The notes under the pieces: model-generated | Databases searched by the model: none | What the model was told of the DNA's origin: nothing | Seen by the model: only the letters and a program-made list of their open reading frames with translations | Assembly (NCBI RefSeq): GCF_020024835.1 | Contig: NZ_JAHHTD010000010.1 | Span: 1-35,244, forward strand | Direction: 5' to 3' | Length of the DNA stretch: 35,244 nt | Source: Campylobacter sp. | Lineage (GTDB): Bacteria > Campylobacterota > Campylobacteria > Campylobacterales > Campylobacteraceae | Part shown: positions 8,322 to 16,292 of the stretch, piece by piece | Numbering within the stretch: the stretch's first letter is position 1 | How the letters are laid out: each line of letters begins with the position of its first letter | Position numbers and translations under genes: made by a program

Positions 8322-9698
8322 ATGGGACAATTAATTCACACCTTTACGGTTGAGAGCACTGATGAGATTATACCTAAGGTTAAGCAAGATTATGGAGATA
8401 AAGCTTTAATTGTAACTAATAAACAAATTCGTCCAAAAACGATAAATCAAAAACCATTATATGAAGTTATTGTTGCCATAGAAGAGCTTGATTATGAAGA
8501 ACATTTAAAACAAAATAATAAACCAGTGCCACAAAAGAAAAAGCCAGATATTGCGAAATTTCCAGAAGCAAAAATTCAAACTCCTATATATGAAGAAGAA
8601 AAAGAAGAAGATGTAGTGCTTGATTTTTCTAAAAATATCAAACAAGAATCATCTAGCATACAAAAAAAAGGAAGGAAAGATGAGCATTTTTTAAATTTAA
8701 AAAATAAGCTTTCTCAAGTAAGTTCAGAAATTAGTAGAGTTTCTAATTACCAAGATTTTTCCGCTAAGAATGTGAATTATGATAAAAAAATAGAATCTTT
8801 TGAAAAACAAATGAGTAAATTAAATGACAAAATGAATTTACTTGTGGATATGATGTGGGATGATAAGGCAGATTTGCGTAAAGAGCTTGTTATACCACCT
8901 GAATTTGCTAGCATTTATAAAAAAGCTAAAGCAAGTGGTATGCAAGAATCCCACTTAGAAGCTATTATGAAAGCTACTATAGAAAATATGCCAAGCACTA
9001 TGAAGGTTAATCAAGAAGCTGTGCAAAGATATTTTTACTCACTTTTAAGAAATATGTTTCCTTGTCGTTTAGAAAGTGAAATTAAAAAACAAAAGATTAT
9101 GATGTTGGTTGGACCAACTGGTGTTGGCAAAACTACTACATTGGCTAAGCTTGCTTTTCGCTATGCTTATGGAGACAGACGTTATAAGACAGGTATTATT
9201 ACGCTTGATACTTATAGAATTGGTGCTGTTGAGCAGCTTTTTCAATATGCAAAAATGATGAAATTGCCTATTATTGATAGTATTGATCCAACGGATTTAG
9301 ATGATGCTATAAAAAGTTTAAATACTTGTGAGGTAATTTTAGTAGATACTACGGGAAATTCACAATATGATCAAGCAAAACTTGAAAAAACTAAGGAATT
9401 TTTATCACATTCTAATGCACAAATTGATGTAAATTTAGTTCTTTCTGCAAATACTAAATATGAAGATTTGTTAGAAACTTATAATAATTTTTCATTTTTA
9501 AATATAGATACTTTAATTATTACTAAATTTGATGAAACTAAAGTTTTTGGTAATGTATTTTCTTTGCTTTATGAAACAAGCACTCCGATGAGTTTTTTTT
9601 CCATAGGGCAAGAGGTGCCTGATGATATTGAAATAGCAAATAGCGACTTTTTAGTTCGTTGTGTTTTAGAGGGTTTTAAAAAGGATGAAAATGAGTAA
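8322..9698 (+). CDS. flhF: FlhF: SRP-family GTPase for flagellar placement
   Basis: This 458-aa GTPase positions polar flagella and, in Campylobacter, is needed for RpoN-dependent flagellar gene expression. An acidic, variable N-terminal B domain (to about 180) is followed by the NG domain: G1 GPTGVGKTT at 264-272, DTYRIGAVEQL at 296-306, G3 DTTGN at 342-346 and G4 TKFDE at 401-405, as in Ffh and FtsY. The start is ATG 8322 behind AAGGA, 8 bp after folK. The end overlaps flhG by 8 bp. Slightly shorter than the C. jejuni protein, mostly because of the variable N-terminal part. Confidence 0.95.
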   Translation: MGQLIHTFTVESTDEIIPKVKQDYGDKALIVTNKQIRPKTINQKPLYEVIVAIEELDYEEHLKQNNKPVPQKKKPDIAKFPEAKIQTPIYEEEKEEDVVLDFSKNIKQESSSIQKKGRKDEHFLNLKNKLSQVSSEISRVSNYQDFSAKNVNYDKKIESFEKQMSKLNDKMNLLVDMMWDDKADLRKELVIPPEFASIYKKAKASGMQESHLEAIMKATIENMPSTMKVNQEAVQRYFYSLLRNMFPCRLESEIKKQKIMMLVGPTGVGKTTTLAKLAFRYAYGDRRYKTGIITLDTYRIGAVEQLFQYAKMMKLPIIDSIDPTDLDDAIKSLNTCEVILVDTTGNSQYDQAKLEKTKEFLSHSNAQIDVNLVLSANTKYEDLLETYNNFSFLNIDTLIITKFDETKVFGNVFSLLYETSTPMSFFSIGQEVPDDIEIANSDFLVRCVLEGFKKDENE

Positions 9699-10554
9699 TC
9701 AAGCAGAAAAATTAAAAAACCTTGTAAAAGATGAGAAAGCTAGTGTAAAACAAACCCATTTTATCGCTGTAACTAGCGGTAAAGGTGGTGTTGGAAAAAG
9801 CACTTTTAGTGCAAATTTAGGTAATGTTTTAGCTAAAAATGGCTATAAAGTAGGACTTTTTGATGCAGATATAGGGCTTGCGAATTTAGATGTGATTCTT
9901 AATGTTCGAGTAGAAAAAAATCTTTTGCACGTTTTAAAGGGCGAATGTTCTTTAGAGGATATTTTGATAGAAGTTAAGACAAATTTATGGTTAATACCTG
10001 GTGAAAGTGGTGATGAAATTTTAAAATATAATGATAAAAATATTTATGAGAGATTTTTAAATCAAACTAGTATTTTAGATGATTTAGATTTTTTGATTAT
10101 CGATACTGGTGCAGGAATTGGTGGCAATATAGGCAATTTTTTAGAAATGTCAGATGAGGTTATAGTAGTTACCGTTCCTGATCCTGCTGCAATTACCGAT
10201 GCTTATGCTACTATTAAAACTACTTCAAAAACTAAAGAGAATTTGTTGATGATTTTTAATGTAGTTAAAAATGAAAATGAAGCTTTAAGAATTTTTGATA
10301 ATATTAAAAAGGTTGCAGATATTAATATAAAACATAATCTTGATTTAGAATTTTTAGGTTTTTTAACTCAAAGTAAAGATATTAGTTCAAGTATTAAAAA
10401 ACGAACTTTATTTAGTGATGATGATACTAATGCAAGCGATGAGCTTAAAACTATAGCCTCCAAGCTTTTATATAGGTTGGAACAAAAAGTGCTTAATAAT
10501 GTTGGCGATAGAAGTATAATGAGTTTTTTTAAGAAGCTTTTGGATCGTTTTTAA
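9691..10554 (+). CDS. flhG: FlhG/FleN (YlxH): MinD-like flagellar number regulator
   Basis: This ParA/MinD-family ATPase limits flagellar number and, in Campylobacter, also influences placement of the division site. Counting from ATG 9691 (287 aa), the deviant Walker A KGGVGKST is at 31-38, followed by FDADIGLANLD and the switch segment IIDTGAGIGGN. An in-frame ATG at 9685 exists, but AAGGA at 9681-9685 overlaps it and is well spaced from 9691. The C-terminal tail looks like an amphipathic membrane-targeting helix (MSFFKKLLDRF), typical of MinD relatives. It works with FlhF, encoded just upstream with an 8-bp overlap. Confidence 0.93.
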   Translation: MSNQAEKLKNLVKDEKASVKQTHFIAVTSGKGGVGKSTFSANLGNVLAKNGYKVGLFDADIGLANLDVILNVRVEKNLLHVLKGECSLEDILIEVKTNLWLIPGESGDEILKYNDKNIYERFLNQTSILDDLDFLIIDTGAGIGGNIGNFLEMSDEVIVVTVPDPAAITDAYATIKTTSKTKENLLMIFNVVKNENEALRIFDNIKKVADINIKHNLDLEFLGFLTQSKDISSSIKKRTLFSDDDTNASDELKTIASKLLYRLEQKVLNNVGDRSIMSFFKKLLDRF

Positions 10555-10568
10555 ATTGAAGGAAAATT

Positions 10569-10928
10569 ATGAGACCAGAAAATTTTGTAGCTTTTTTTAC
10601 AGTTTGTGGTTTTTTTATAGGTTTAATGTTTACTATAGTTAATATTGATAGTGCTGTAGAAATAGTAGTTTATACTTGTTTAATTACTTTTGTTTTTTAT
10701 GTTTTAATTCATATTGTTATAATGATTTTTGTGGATATTCATAAAATCAGTGGTAGGCATTTTAATAAAGAAAAATATGAAACAGAAAATAATAGATTTA
10801 TTACAGAATTAGCTTCTAGAGAAAAGAAAATGGAATATTTACTTGAAAAACTTCAAGAAGAAAGAGAAGATCTTAAAAAACTTGAAACATCTAATAAGAA
10901 AAGAAGTGCAAGACATGCAGCCGCATAA
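10569..10928 (+). CDS. Small membrane protein with coiled-coil tail
   Basis: This 119-aa protein corresponds by position to the small gene between flhG and fliA in C. jejuni and Helicobacter. Two hydrophobic segments (about residues 6-25 and 32-55) form a membrane hairpin. A charged C-terminal helix of about 45 residues rich in Glu and Lys, likely coiled coil, should lie in the cytoplasm. The start is ATG 10569 behind GAAGGA, and its end overlaps fliA by 14 bp. Tight conservation of its place among flagellar regulators suggests a link to flagellar assembly, but no function is known to me. Confidence 0.8.
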   Translation: MRPENFVAFFTVCGFFIGLMFTIVNIDSAVEIVVYTCLITFVFYVLIHIVIMIFVDIHKISGRHFNKEKYETENNRFITELASREKKMEYLLEKLQEEREDLKKLETSNKKRSARHAAA

Positions 10929-11601
10929 TGCTTATGTTTCCACTTTAAAAAAAGAGCAAGATGATTTAGTTATTTCTTATATGCCTGCTTTAAAGGCTAT
11001 GGCATTTAGACTTAAAGAACGTTTGCCAGCAAGTATTGATGTTAATGATTTAATTAGCATAGGCGTTGAGGAAATGATAAAGCTTTCACGTCGTTATGAT
11101 AAAGAGCAAAATGATAATTTTTGGGGTTTTGCTAGAAAAAGAGTTAATGGTGCTATGCTTGATTATTTAAGAAGTCTTGATGTGATGAGTAGAAGCAACA
11201 GAAAAATCATCAAGGATATCGATGTAATTATTGATGAATTTTATCAAGAAAATGAAAAAGAACCAGATGATGAGTATTTAGCACAAAGACTAAATTTAGA
11301 AGTTGAAAAAGTCAAAGAAGCAAGAGCTGCACATGCGATTTCTCTTGTTATGCCTTTAGATGATCAGTTAAATTGTTTTAATGATAGCAATATCATAGAG
11401 CAAATTGAAAAAGAAGAATTAATAGAAAAAATCAACGTAGTTTTAGAGGAATTTAAAGAAAGAGAAAGGCTTGTGATACAGCTTTATTACTATGAGGAGT
11501 TAAATTTAAAAGAAATAGCTGAAATATTAGAAATTAGCGAATCTAGAATTTCTCAAATTCACAAACGTTTATTAAAGAAAATTCGTGAAAGGTTAGCTTA
11601 A
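10915..11601 (+). CDS. fliA: FliA: sigma-28 flagellar sigma factor
   Basis: It directs RNA polymerase to late flagellar genes such as flaA. From ATG 10915 (MQPHNAY) the protein is 228 aa. Region 2 spans DLISIGVEEMIKLSRRYD and FARKRVNGAMLDYLRSLD; region 4 ends in the helix-turn-helix LKEIAEILEISESRISQIHKRLLKKI. An in-frame ATG at 10843 would extend the protein inside the preceding gene, with no family similarity and no ribosome site. The 14-bp overlap with the upstream gene and weak AAGAAG site suggest translational coupling. The fliM start immediately follows the stop. Confidence 0.95.
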   Translation: MQPHNAYVSTLKKEQDDLVISYMPALKAMAFRLKERLPASIDVNDLISIGVEEMIKLSRRYDKEQNDNFWGFARKRVNGAMLDYLRSLDVMSRSNRKIIKDIDVIIDEFYQENEKEPDDEYLAQRLNLEVEKVKEARAAHAISLVMPLDDQLNCFNDSNIIEQIEKEELIEKINVVLEEFKERERLVIQLYYYEELNLKEIAEILEISESRISQIHKRLLKKIRERLA

Positions 11602-12690
11602 ATGGCTGAAATACTTTCTCAAGAGGAAATTGATGCTTTATTAGAAGTTGTTGATGATGATAGTGATGATAGTGCTACTCCTTCTAAAATCGAAGAATTA
11701 GAAGATAAAAGAGATATAGTTGTATATGATTTTAAGCGTCCTAATAGAGTCTCCAAAGAACAACTTCGTTCTATTAAAGGTATTCATGATAAATTAGCAA
11801 GAAATCTTGCTTCGCAAATTTCTTCTATGATGAGAAGTATAGTTGAGATTAAACTGCATTCTGTAGATCAAATGACTTATGGTGAATTTTTGATGTCTTT
11901 GCCAAGCCCTACTAGTTTTAATGTTTTTTCTATTAAACCTCTTGATGGAAATTGTGTTTTAGAGATTAATCCAAGTATCGCTTTCCCTATGATAGATAGA
12001 CTTTTAGGTGGGCAAGGTGATAGTTTTGATACCTTAAGAGAGCTTACGGAAATAGAGCTTAATTTGCTTGATTCTATTTTGCGTATTATAATGCAAAGAT
12101 TAAAAGAAAGTTGGATGAATGTAACTGAAATTTATCCAAGTGTTGAAGCTAAAGAATCAAGCCCTAATGTTGTCCAAATTGTTTCTCAAAATGAGATTGT
12201 TATTATGGTCGTTATGGAGATTATTATAGGTAATTCAAGCGGTATGGTTAATATATGTTATCCGGTAGTGCATTTAGAGAGTGTATTAAGTCGTTTAGCA
12301 AATCGTGATATTATGATGGGTGAGACATCAGCGAAAAAATCAAGAAATAAAGAGTTAAAAACTTTAATTGGACGTGCTGAAGTTATTTATGAAGCAATGC
12401 TTGGTAAAACTTTTGTAAGTGTTAATGAATTTTTAGAACTTAAACAAGGAGATATTTTAAAACTTGATAGAACAGCTGATGATAAGGCCGTAGTTTCTAT
12501 AGATAAAAAAGATGTATTTTTAGCTCAAGTAGGACTTCATAGATTTAGAAAATCAATTAAAATATTAGAATTGATTAAAACTGATAAAGATGAGATTAAA
12601 GAAATACTTGAAAAATATGAAGATGAAAGAAGAGCAAAAGCAAATTCTTATGATGGCAACGATGATTTAGAAGAGGAAGAAGATGATTAA
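11602..12690 (+). CDS. fliM: FliM: flagellar switch protein
   Basis: This 362-aa C-ring component of the flagellar motor receives CheY-P and sets rotation direction. The N-terminus ILSQEEIDALLE is the conserved CheY-binding peptide. The middle CheC-like domain contains the long stretch around LLGGQG and the ELTEIE helix, and the C-terminal SpoA domain ends near HRFRKSIKI, followed by an acidic tail. The ATG follows the fliA stop directly, with GAAAGG inside the end of fliA as ribosome site. The last 8 bp overlap fliY, its partner in the C-ring. Confidence 0.95.
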   Translation: MAEILSQEEIDALLEVVDDDSDDSATPSKIEELEDKRDIVVYDFKRPNRVSKEQLRSIKGIHDKLARNLASQISSMMRSIVEIKLHSVDQMTYGEFLMSLPSPTSFNVFSIKPLDGNCVLEINPSIAFPMIDRLLGGQGDSFDTLRELTEIELNLLDSILRIIMQRLKESWMNVTEIYPSVEAKESSPNVVQIVSQNEIVIMVVMEIIIGNSSGMVNICYPVVHLESVLSRLANRDIMMGETSAKKSRNKELKTLIGRAEVIYEAMLGKTFVSVNEFLELKQGDILKLDRTADDKAVVSIDKKDVFLAQVGLHRFRKSIKILELIKTDKDEIKEILEKYEDERRAKANSYDGNDDLEEEEDD

Positions 12691-13531
12691 TGATTTTTTA
12701 AGTATATTTGTAAATGAGTGTATAAGCACTATAGAAGGTTTAACAGGTAAAAGTGCTGGATTTAGTGAGTATTATGAATATGATGTAAATTCTCAAGACT
12801 CTATGACCCCTCCATTAGTAAGTGCTACTTTTATAGTAAATAATGATATGAAAATTAAAATTTTATCTAGTGCTGTTTTGATGAGTGCTATTGGTGAATG
12901 GATGATGGGTGAAGAGGAGATTTCTAAAAATAGTAAATTAAACGATGATGAAATGGACGCAGCAAAAGAAGCATTGCAAAATGTTATTTCAGCATTTTCT
13001 ACAACCTTAGGTGCCCAAAAAGAAATCCCTAAAATGGAATTTAATTTAGAAAGTTGTGAGTTTGTTGCCGATAATTTAGAGCTTGAAGGCTTTTATAAAT
13101 TGTATTTTTATAATGTAAAAATTGCTGATTTAGAGGAAAAAATTTCCTTAGTATTTGATGAAAAAATTTATAAAATTTTAACTAAAACTGATTTAGAAGA
13201 AGCAGTAGAAACCTCATCAAATTCCACAGATAATACACAAGAGCATAGAATTTTAGCCAATGTTGAGGAGTTAAAAAATATTGGTCTTATTATGGATGTG
13301 CGTTTGCCTATAAGGGTGCGTATAGGTAGTAAAAAAATGCTTTTAAAAGACGTTTTGACTATGGATATAGGTTCTGTTATAGAGCTTGATCAGCTTGCTA
13401 ATGATCCTTTAGAAATTTTAATAGGCGATAAAAGAATTGCATATGGTGAAGTTGTGATTGTAGATGGAAATTTTGGAGTTCAAATTACTGAAATTGGATC
13501 TAAAAAGGAAAGATTAGAACAATTAAGATGA
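12683..13531 (+). CDS. fliY: FliY: FliN-type flagellar switch protein
   Basis: This 282-aa C-ring protein combines an N-terminal CheC/CheX-like portion with a C-terminal SpoA (FliN) domain. The SpoA part is clear at about 190-282: MDVRLPIRVRIGSKKM, MDIGSVIELDQL and the GEVVIVDGNFGVQITEI strand. In Campylobacterota FliY coexists with a separate FliN. The start overlaps fliM by 8 bp, with GAAGAAG as ribosome site. The stop overlaps the next gene by ATGA. The N-terminal region lacks an obvious full CheC phosphatase signature, so CheY-P phosphatase activity should not be assumed. Confidence 0.92.
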   Translation: MINDFLSIFVNECISTIEGLTGKSAGFSEYYEYDVNSQDSMTPPLVSATFIVNNDMKIKILSSAVLMSAIGEWMMGEEEISKNSKLNDDEMDAAKEALQNVISAFSTTLGAQKEIPKMEFNLESCEFVADNLELEGFYKLYFYNVKIADLEEKISLVFDEKIYKILTKTDLEEAVETSSNSTDNTQEHRILANVEELKNIGLIMDVRLPIRVRIGSKKMLLKDVLTMDIGSVIELDQLANDPLEILIGDKRIAYGEVVIVDGNFGVQITEIGSKKERLEQLR

Positions 13532-14160
13532 TAAAAAAAATCATTGATGATGTTAAATATTTAGAAAAACTGGACTCAATTCACAATTGTGTAACTTTTT
13601 TTGGTTCAGCAAGATTAAAACAAGACAACGAATATTGTGTGTTTGCTTCAAATTTAGCTAAAAAATTAGCTAATTTAGGGTATTGTATTGTAAGTGGTGG
13701 AGGAGCAGGGATAATGCAAGCTTCTAATTATGGAGCTATGCAAAGTAAAAATTCGCATTTAAAATCAATAGGATTTAATATACATTTACCATTTGAACAA
13801 AAAGCAAATAGTTTTTTAGAGTATAATATCACTTTTAAGAGCTTAGCCATTCGCAAAATGGCTCTTATTCAAAAGAGTTTTGCTTTTGTGATTTTCCCAG
13901 GCGGCTTTGGAACATTAGATGAATTTTTTGAAATTCTTACGCTTAAACAACTTAATATAAAAAATGTTCCTATTATTTTAGTTGGGCAAAAATTTTGGCA
14001 TACTCTTGATGAATTTATCAAAACTTCTTTACTAGAACTTCAAACTATATCTAAAAATGATGAGTTAAAGTATAGTATAAGTGATGATTTAGATGAAATT
14101 ATAAGAATAATAAAGGAAAATGATGAAAATTCTTGTTGCGATGAGCGGAGGTGTAGATAG
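13528..14160 (+). CDS. LOG-family nucleotide phosphoribohydrolase
   Basis: This 210-aa Rossmann protein is of the LOG/TIGR00730 type, formerly annotated as lysine decarboxylase. Motifs are FGSAR at 25-29, SGGGAGIMQASNYGA at 56-70, RK at 109-110 and the signature PGGFGTLDE at 124-132, which binds phosphate and holds the catalytic glutamate. Members hydrolyse nucleoside 5'-monophosphates, including cytokinin riboside phosphates; the bacterial substrate here is unknown. It starts inside the fliY stop (ATGA). Its last 13 codons lie out of frame within the mnmA start region, giving a cysteine- and arginine-rich tail (ENSCCDERRCR) unlike the rest of the protein. Confidence 0.88.
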   Translation: MIKKIIDDVKYLEKLDSIHNCVTFFGSARLKQDNEYCVFASNLAKKLANLGYCIVSGGGAGIMQASNYGAMQSKNSHLKSIGFNIHLPFEQKANSFLEYNITFKSLAIRKMALIQKSFAFVIFPGGFGTLDEFFEILTLKQLNIKNVPIILVGQKFWHTLDEFIKTSLLELQTISKNDELKYSISDDLDEIIRIIKENDENSCCDERRCR

Positions 14161-15139
14161 CACTATTACTGCTTATAAATTAAAACAAGCTGGCTATGAG
14201 GTTATAGGGTGTTATATGAAACTTCACGGAAAGCCAAATTATCACGAAGAAAATATACGAAAAGTTGAGAAAGTTGCTAAATTTTTAGGTATAAAGTATC
14301 ATATTTTAGATTTACAAGAAGATTTTAAAGATCAAGTTTATATGCCTTTTGTTAATACATACAAAGAAGGTAAAACTCCAAATCCTTGTGCTTTATGCAA
14401 TCGTTTTATTAAACTTGGAAAGCTTTTAGAATTTGCTAAGAATTTAGGTTGTCAAAAGCTTGCTACAGGACATTATGCTAGGATAGAAAATAATTTAATT
14501 AAATGTGCTTTTGATGAGAGCAAAGATCAAAGTTATTTTTTAGCTAATGCAGATAAAGAAGCGCTAAAATATTTGATTTTTCCACTTGGCAATATGAAAA
14601 AAGAAGATGTTAAAAAGTTTGCTTCTACAATCGAAGTTTTAAAATCATTTGCTACACAAAAGGAAAGTTCTGAAATTTGTTTTGTAGAAGATACTTATAT
14701 TGGTGTGCTAAATCAATTTATGGATACAAAAATTCCTGGTATTGTTAGAAATAGCAAGGGCGAAGAAATAGGTCAGCACGATGGTTATATGCACTATACT
14801 ATAGGAAAAAGAAGAGGTTTTAAAGTGCGTGGTGCGCACGAGCCTCATTTTGTTTTAAAGATTGATCCGCAAAAAAATGAAATTATAGTGGGTAAAAAAG
14901 AAGAGCTTAAAATAAGTGAATTTAGTTTAGATAGTATTAATTTGTTTGTTGATATGAAAGAGTTAGATTGTGAAGTAAAAATACGCTATAGATCAAAATC
15001 AACTCCGTGTAAAGTTTTGATTAATGAGGATAAAAGTGCTAAGATTACCTTGCAAGAGCCTGTTTATGGACTAGCTAGCGGGCAAATGGCAGTTTTTTAT
15101 GATAAAGATTTAGTGTTAGCTAGTGGCTTTATTAAATAG
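14123..15139 (+). CDS. mnmA: MnmA: tRNA-specific 2-thiouridylase
   Basis: It installs the 2-thio group on U34 of Lys, Glu and Gln tRNAs, using ATP and sulfur passed from a relay. From ATG 14123 (338 aa), the PP-loop SGGVDS is at 8-13. The catalytic cysteine is Cys92 in NPCALCN and its partner is Cys186 in SSEICFVED; ATGHYAR at 114-120 and GKRRGF are also conserved. An ATG three bases upstream (14120) sits too close to AAAGGA; 14123 is better spaced. The gene overlaps the LOG gene by 38 bp and ends 1 bp before the convergent XRE gene. Confidence 0.94.
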   Translation: MKILVAMSGGVDSTITAYKLKQAGYEVIGCYMKLHGKPNYHEENIRKVEKVAKFLGIKYHILDLQEDFKDQVYMPFVNTYKEGKTPNPCALCNRFIKLGKLLEFAKNLGCQKLATGHYARIENNLIKCAFDESKDQSYFLANADKEALKYLIFPLGNMKKEDVKKFASTIEVLKSFATQKESSEICFVEDTYIGVLNQFMDTKIPGIVRNSKGEEIGQHDGYMHYTIGKRRGFKVRGAHEPHFVLKIDPQKNEIIVGKKEELKISEFSLDSINLFVDMKELDCEVKIRYRSKSTPCKVLINEDKSAKITLQEPVYGLASGQMAVFYDKDLVLASGFIK

Positions 15140-15140
15140 T

Positions 15141-15392
15141 TTATTCTAGCAATTCAATTAAAGGGGTTTTTAAACTTTTTGAAATTTTATATAAGTGTTC
15201 TAAATTAAAATGCTTGCCGTATCGATTACATTCGCAATTTGAATAAAACGCTACTGATTTAATGCCAATATCTAAAGCCAATTCTAATTGCGAAATTCCT
15301 TTATTTTCTCTTATTTTTCTTATATTTGATGATATTTTTTTATAAAAATTTAAAATTTCTTCATTACTTGCATTACTAAAGTTTTCTTCCAT
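15141..15392 (-). CDS. XRE-family HTH repressor of the accessory cassette
   Basis: This 83-aa DNA-binding protein has a helix-turn-helix core at about 20-65 (IRKIRENKGISQLELALDIGIKSVAFY) followed by CECNRYGKHFNLEHLYKISKSL. This is the Cro/C1 type and fills nearly the whole protein. It is divergently transcribed from two unrecognised genes, with two perfect palindromes between them, the classic layout of an autoregulating repressor. One palindrome starts 8 bp upstream of its own ATG. Its stop abuts the mnmA stop. The cassette interrupts otherwise core genes, suggesting acquisition, though no mobility gene is present. Confidence 0.85.
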   Translation of the reverse strand: MEENFSNASNEEILNFYKKISSNIRKIRENKGISQLELALDIGIKSVAFYSNCECNRYGKHFNLEHLYKISKSLKTPLIELLE

Positions 15393-15399
15393 TAAATTT

Positions 15400-15411
15400 A
15401 TCCTATAGGAT
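15400..15411. promoter_or_regulatory. Palindromic operator 1 (ATCCTATAGGAT)
   Basis: A perfect 12-bp palindrome 8 bp upstream of the XRE start codon, in its leader. The same core recurs at 15455-15468. The pair is the likely binding site of the XRE protein, for autorepression. Confidence 0.7.
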
Positions 15412-15437
15412 TAATATGAAATTAAACTTTACAAAGA

Positions 15438-15443
15438 TATAAT
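15438..15443 (+). promoter_or_regulatory. -10 box for the 93-aa/151-aa gene pair
   Basis: TATAAT followed by a T run. A start of transcription is expected near 15450, just before operator 2 at 15455, so bound repressor would block initiation or escape. The ATG at 15487 follows GAGGTAATAAT. Confidence 0.6.
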
Positions 15444-15454
15444 TTTTTTAAAAA

Positions 15455-15468
15455 TATCCTATAGGATA
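15455..15468. promoter_or_regulatory. Palindromic operator 2 (TATCCTATAGGATA)
   Basis: A perfect 14-bp palindrome containing the core of operator 1. The centres are 56 bp apart, a little over five helical turns, so two repressor dimers could face the same side of the helix and interact. It lies between the plus-strand -10 and the ribosome site of the 93-aa gene. Confidence 0.7.
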
Positions 15469-15486
15469 AATTAAAGAGGTAATAAT

Positions 15487-15768
15487 ATGATAAAGAAAAT
15501 TATCAGTAATGGTAGAAAGAGAATTTTTGACACTATTAATACAAAAGAAGTGAATATAAAATATCTTAAAAGTAATGAAATTTGTATCACGCTAATAAAT
15601 ATAGAAAATAAGGAGTTTAATAATTTTAGATTTAAATGTTTAGAAAATTTTAAAGATGATATTTATAAATTTCTTACAGAAGAAACACGAGAAAATTTAG
15701 TGGAAATAAAAAATTCTATTGCTCAATTTAGCTATCAAGAAAATTTAATATTAAAGGTTAGTCAATGA
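15487..15768 (+). CDS. Hypothetical 93-aa cytosolic protein
   Basis: I do not recognise this family. The protein has a basic N-terminus (IKKIISNGRKRIF) and then alternating polar and hydrophobic residues suggesting beta strands (VNIKYLKSNEICITLIN), followed by helices. There is no signal peptide or membrane segment. AGAGG lies seven bases before the ATG, and its stop overlaps the next gene (ATGA), so the two are translated together. Expression is probably controlled by the divergent XRE protein. Base composition resembles its AT-rich neighbours. Confidence 0.75.
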   Translation: MIKKIISNGRKRIFDTINTKEVNIKYLKSNEICITLINIENKEFNNFRFKCLENFKDDIYKFLTEETRENLVEIKNSIAQFSYQENLILKVSQ

Positions 15769-16220
15769 AAAAAATTATAATATTATGTATTTTAATAAGT
15801 GTTGTTTTTAGCTCTAATAATTATGATACTAAAGAACAAGAATATCAACAACTTATTCAAGCTTATAATAATACTATGGATAATTATATGAGAAGTTTAA
15901 CTTCTAATGAATATCAAGGAACTTATACTACTGGATTTGGTAGTGCTTTTGTTTGTGGTATTATAAATTTTATACAAAGTGTGGCTAATATGTTTTATTT
16001 TGGTGATAATCCTAAAGGGTGGAATTTTGATAGATACTTTAAAGATGATTATAGACCTCATTATTATCTTGAAGGTGGGGTTGGAACTGATTGGGATAAA
16101 TTCTCTTTTGTGGGAGCATTAGAGTATTTAGTATATAAATTAGCTTTTTTGCTTATGATACTTATGATATATTTAGTATATAAATTATTGTTAAAATTAC
16201 AAGTTAAAGATAGTGATTGA
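15765..16220 (+). CDS. Hypothetical exported inner-membrane protein
   Basis: This unrecognised 151-aa protein starts with a probable signal peptide (MKKIIILCILISVVFSS). A polar, Tyr- and Asn-rich middle contains a Gly-rich hydrophobic patch (GFGSAFVCGIINF, about 64-76) and a Tyr/Trp-rich part. One strong membrane helix lies near the C-terminus (LAFLLMILMI), flanked on both sides by YLVYKL and followed by a short basic tail. The predicted form is a periplasmic domain anchored at the C-terminus. It starts within the stop of the 93-aa gene. Such a pairing could be a toxin with an antitoxin, an adhesion part or a prophage-derived morphogen; nothing in the sequence decides between them. Confidence 0.75.
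   Translation: MKKIIILCILISVVFSSNNYDTKEQEYQQLIQAYNNTMDNYMRSLTSNEYQGTYTTGFGSAFVCGIINFIQSVANMFYFGDNPKGWNFDRYFKDDYRPHYYLEGGVGTDWDKFSFVGALEYLVYKLAFLLMILMIYLVYKLLLKLQVKDSD
16125..16187 (+). repeat. 18-bp direct repeat flanking a membrane-segment code
   Basis: TATTTAGTATATAAATTA occurs at 16125-16142 and again at 16170-16187, 45 bp (15 codons) apart in the same frame, encoding YLVYKL both times. Identity at the DNA level suggests a recent internal duplication or a recombination-prone segment. Confidence 0.8.
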
Positions 16221-16246
16221 TATATTGCTTTAAATTTTTATAAAAA

Positions 16247-16280
16247 TTACCTCTTTAATGTTGATTAATTTAAGAGGTAA
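16247..16280 (-). terminator. Terminator of the ispDF-pgpA operon
   Basis: TTACCTCTT (16247-16255) pairs with AAGAGGTAA (16272-16280); an inner TTAAT/ATTAA pairing can close the loop further. On the minus strand the stem is followed by TTTTTATAAAAATTT, consistent with termination after pgpA, whose stop is at 16293. It may also act on plus-strand transcripts from the cassette. Confidence 0.6.
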
Positions 16281-16292
16281 AATAAAATTCTG

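Noticed and set aside
10843..10914. Longer fliA from ATG 10843
   Set aside because: The extension lies inside the preceding membrane-protein gene, lacks a ribosome site and does not resemble sigma-28.
15141..16220. Prophage remnant at the XRE cassette
   Set aside because: No integrase, structural phage gene, tRNA-linked att repeats or composition break was seen.
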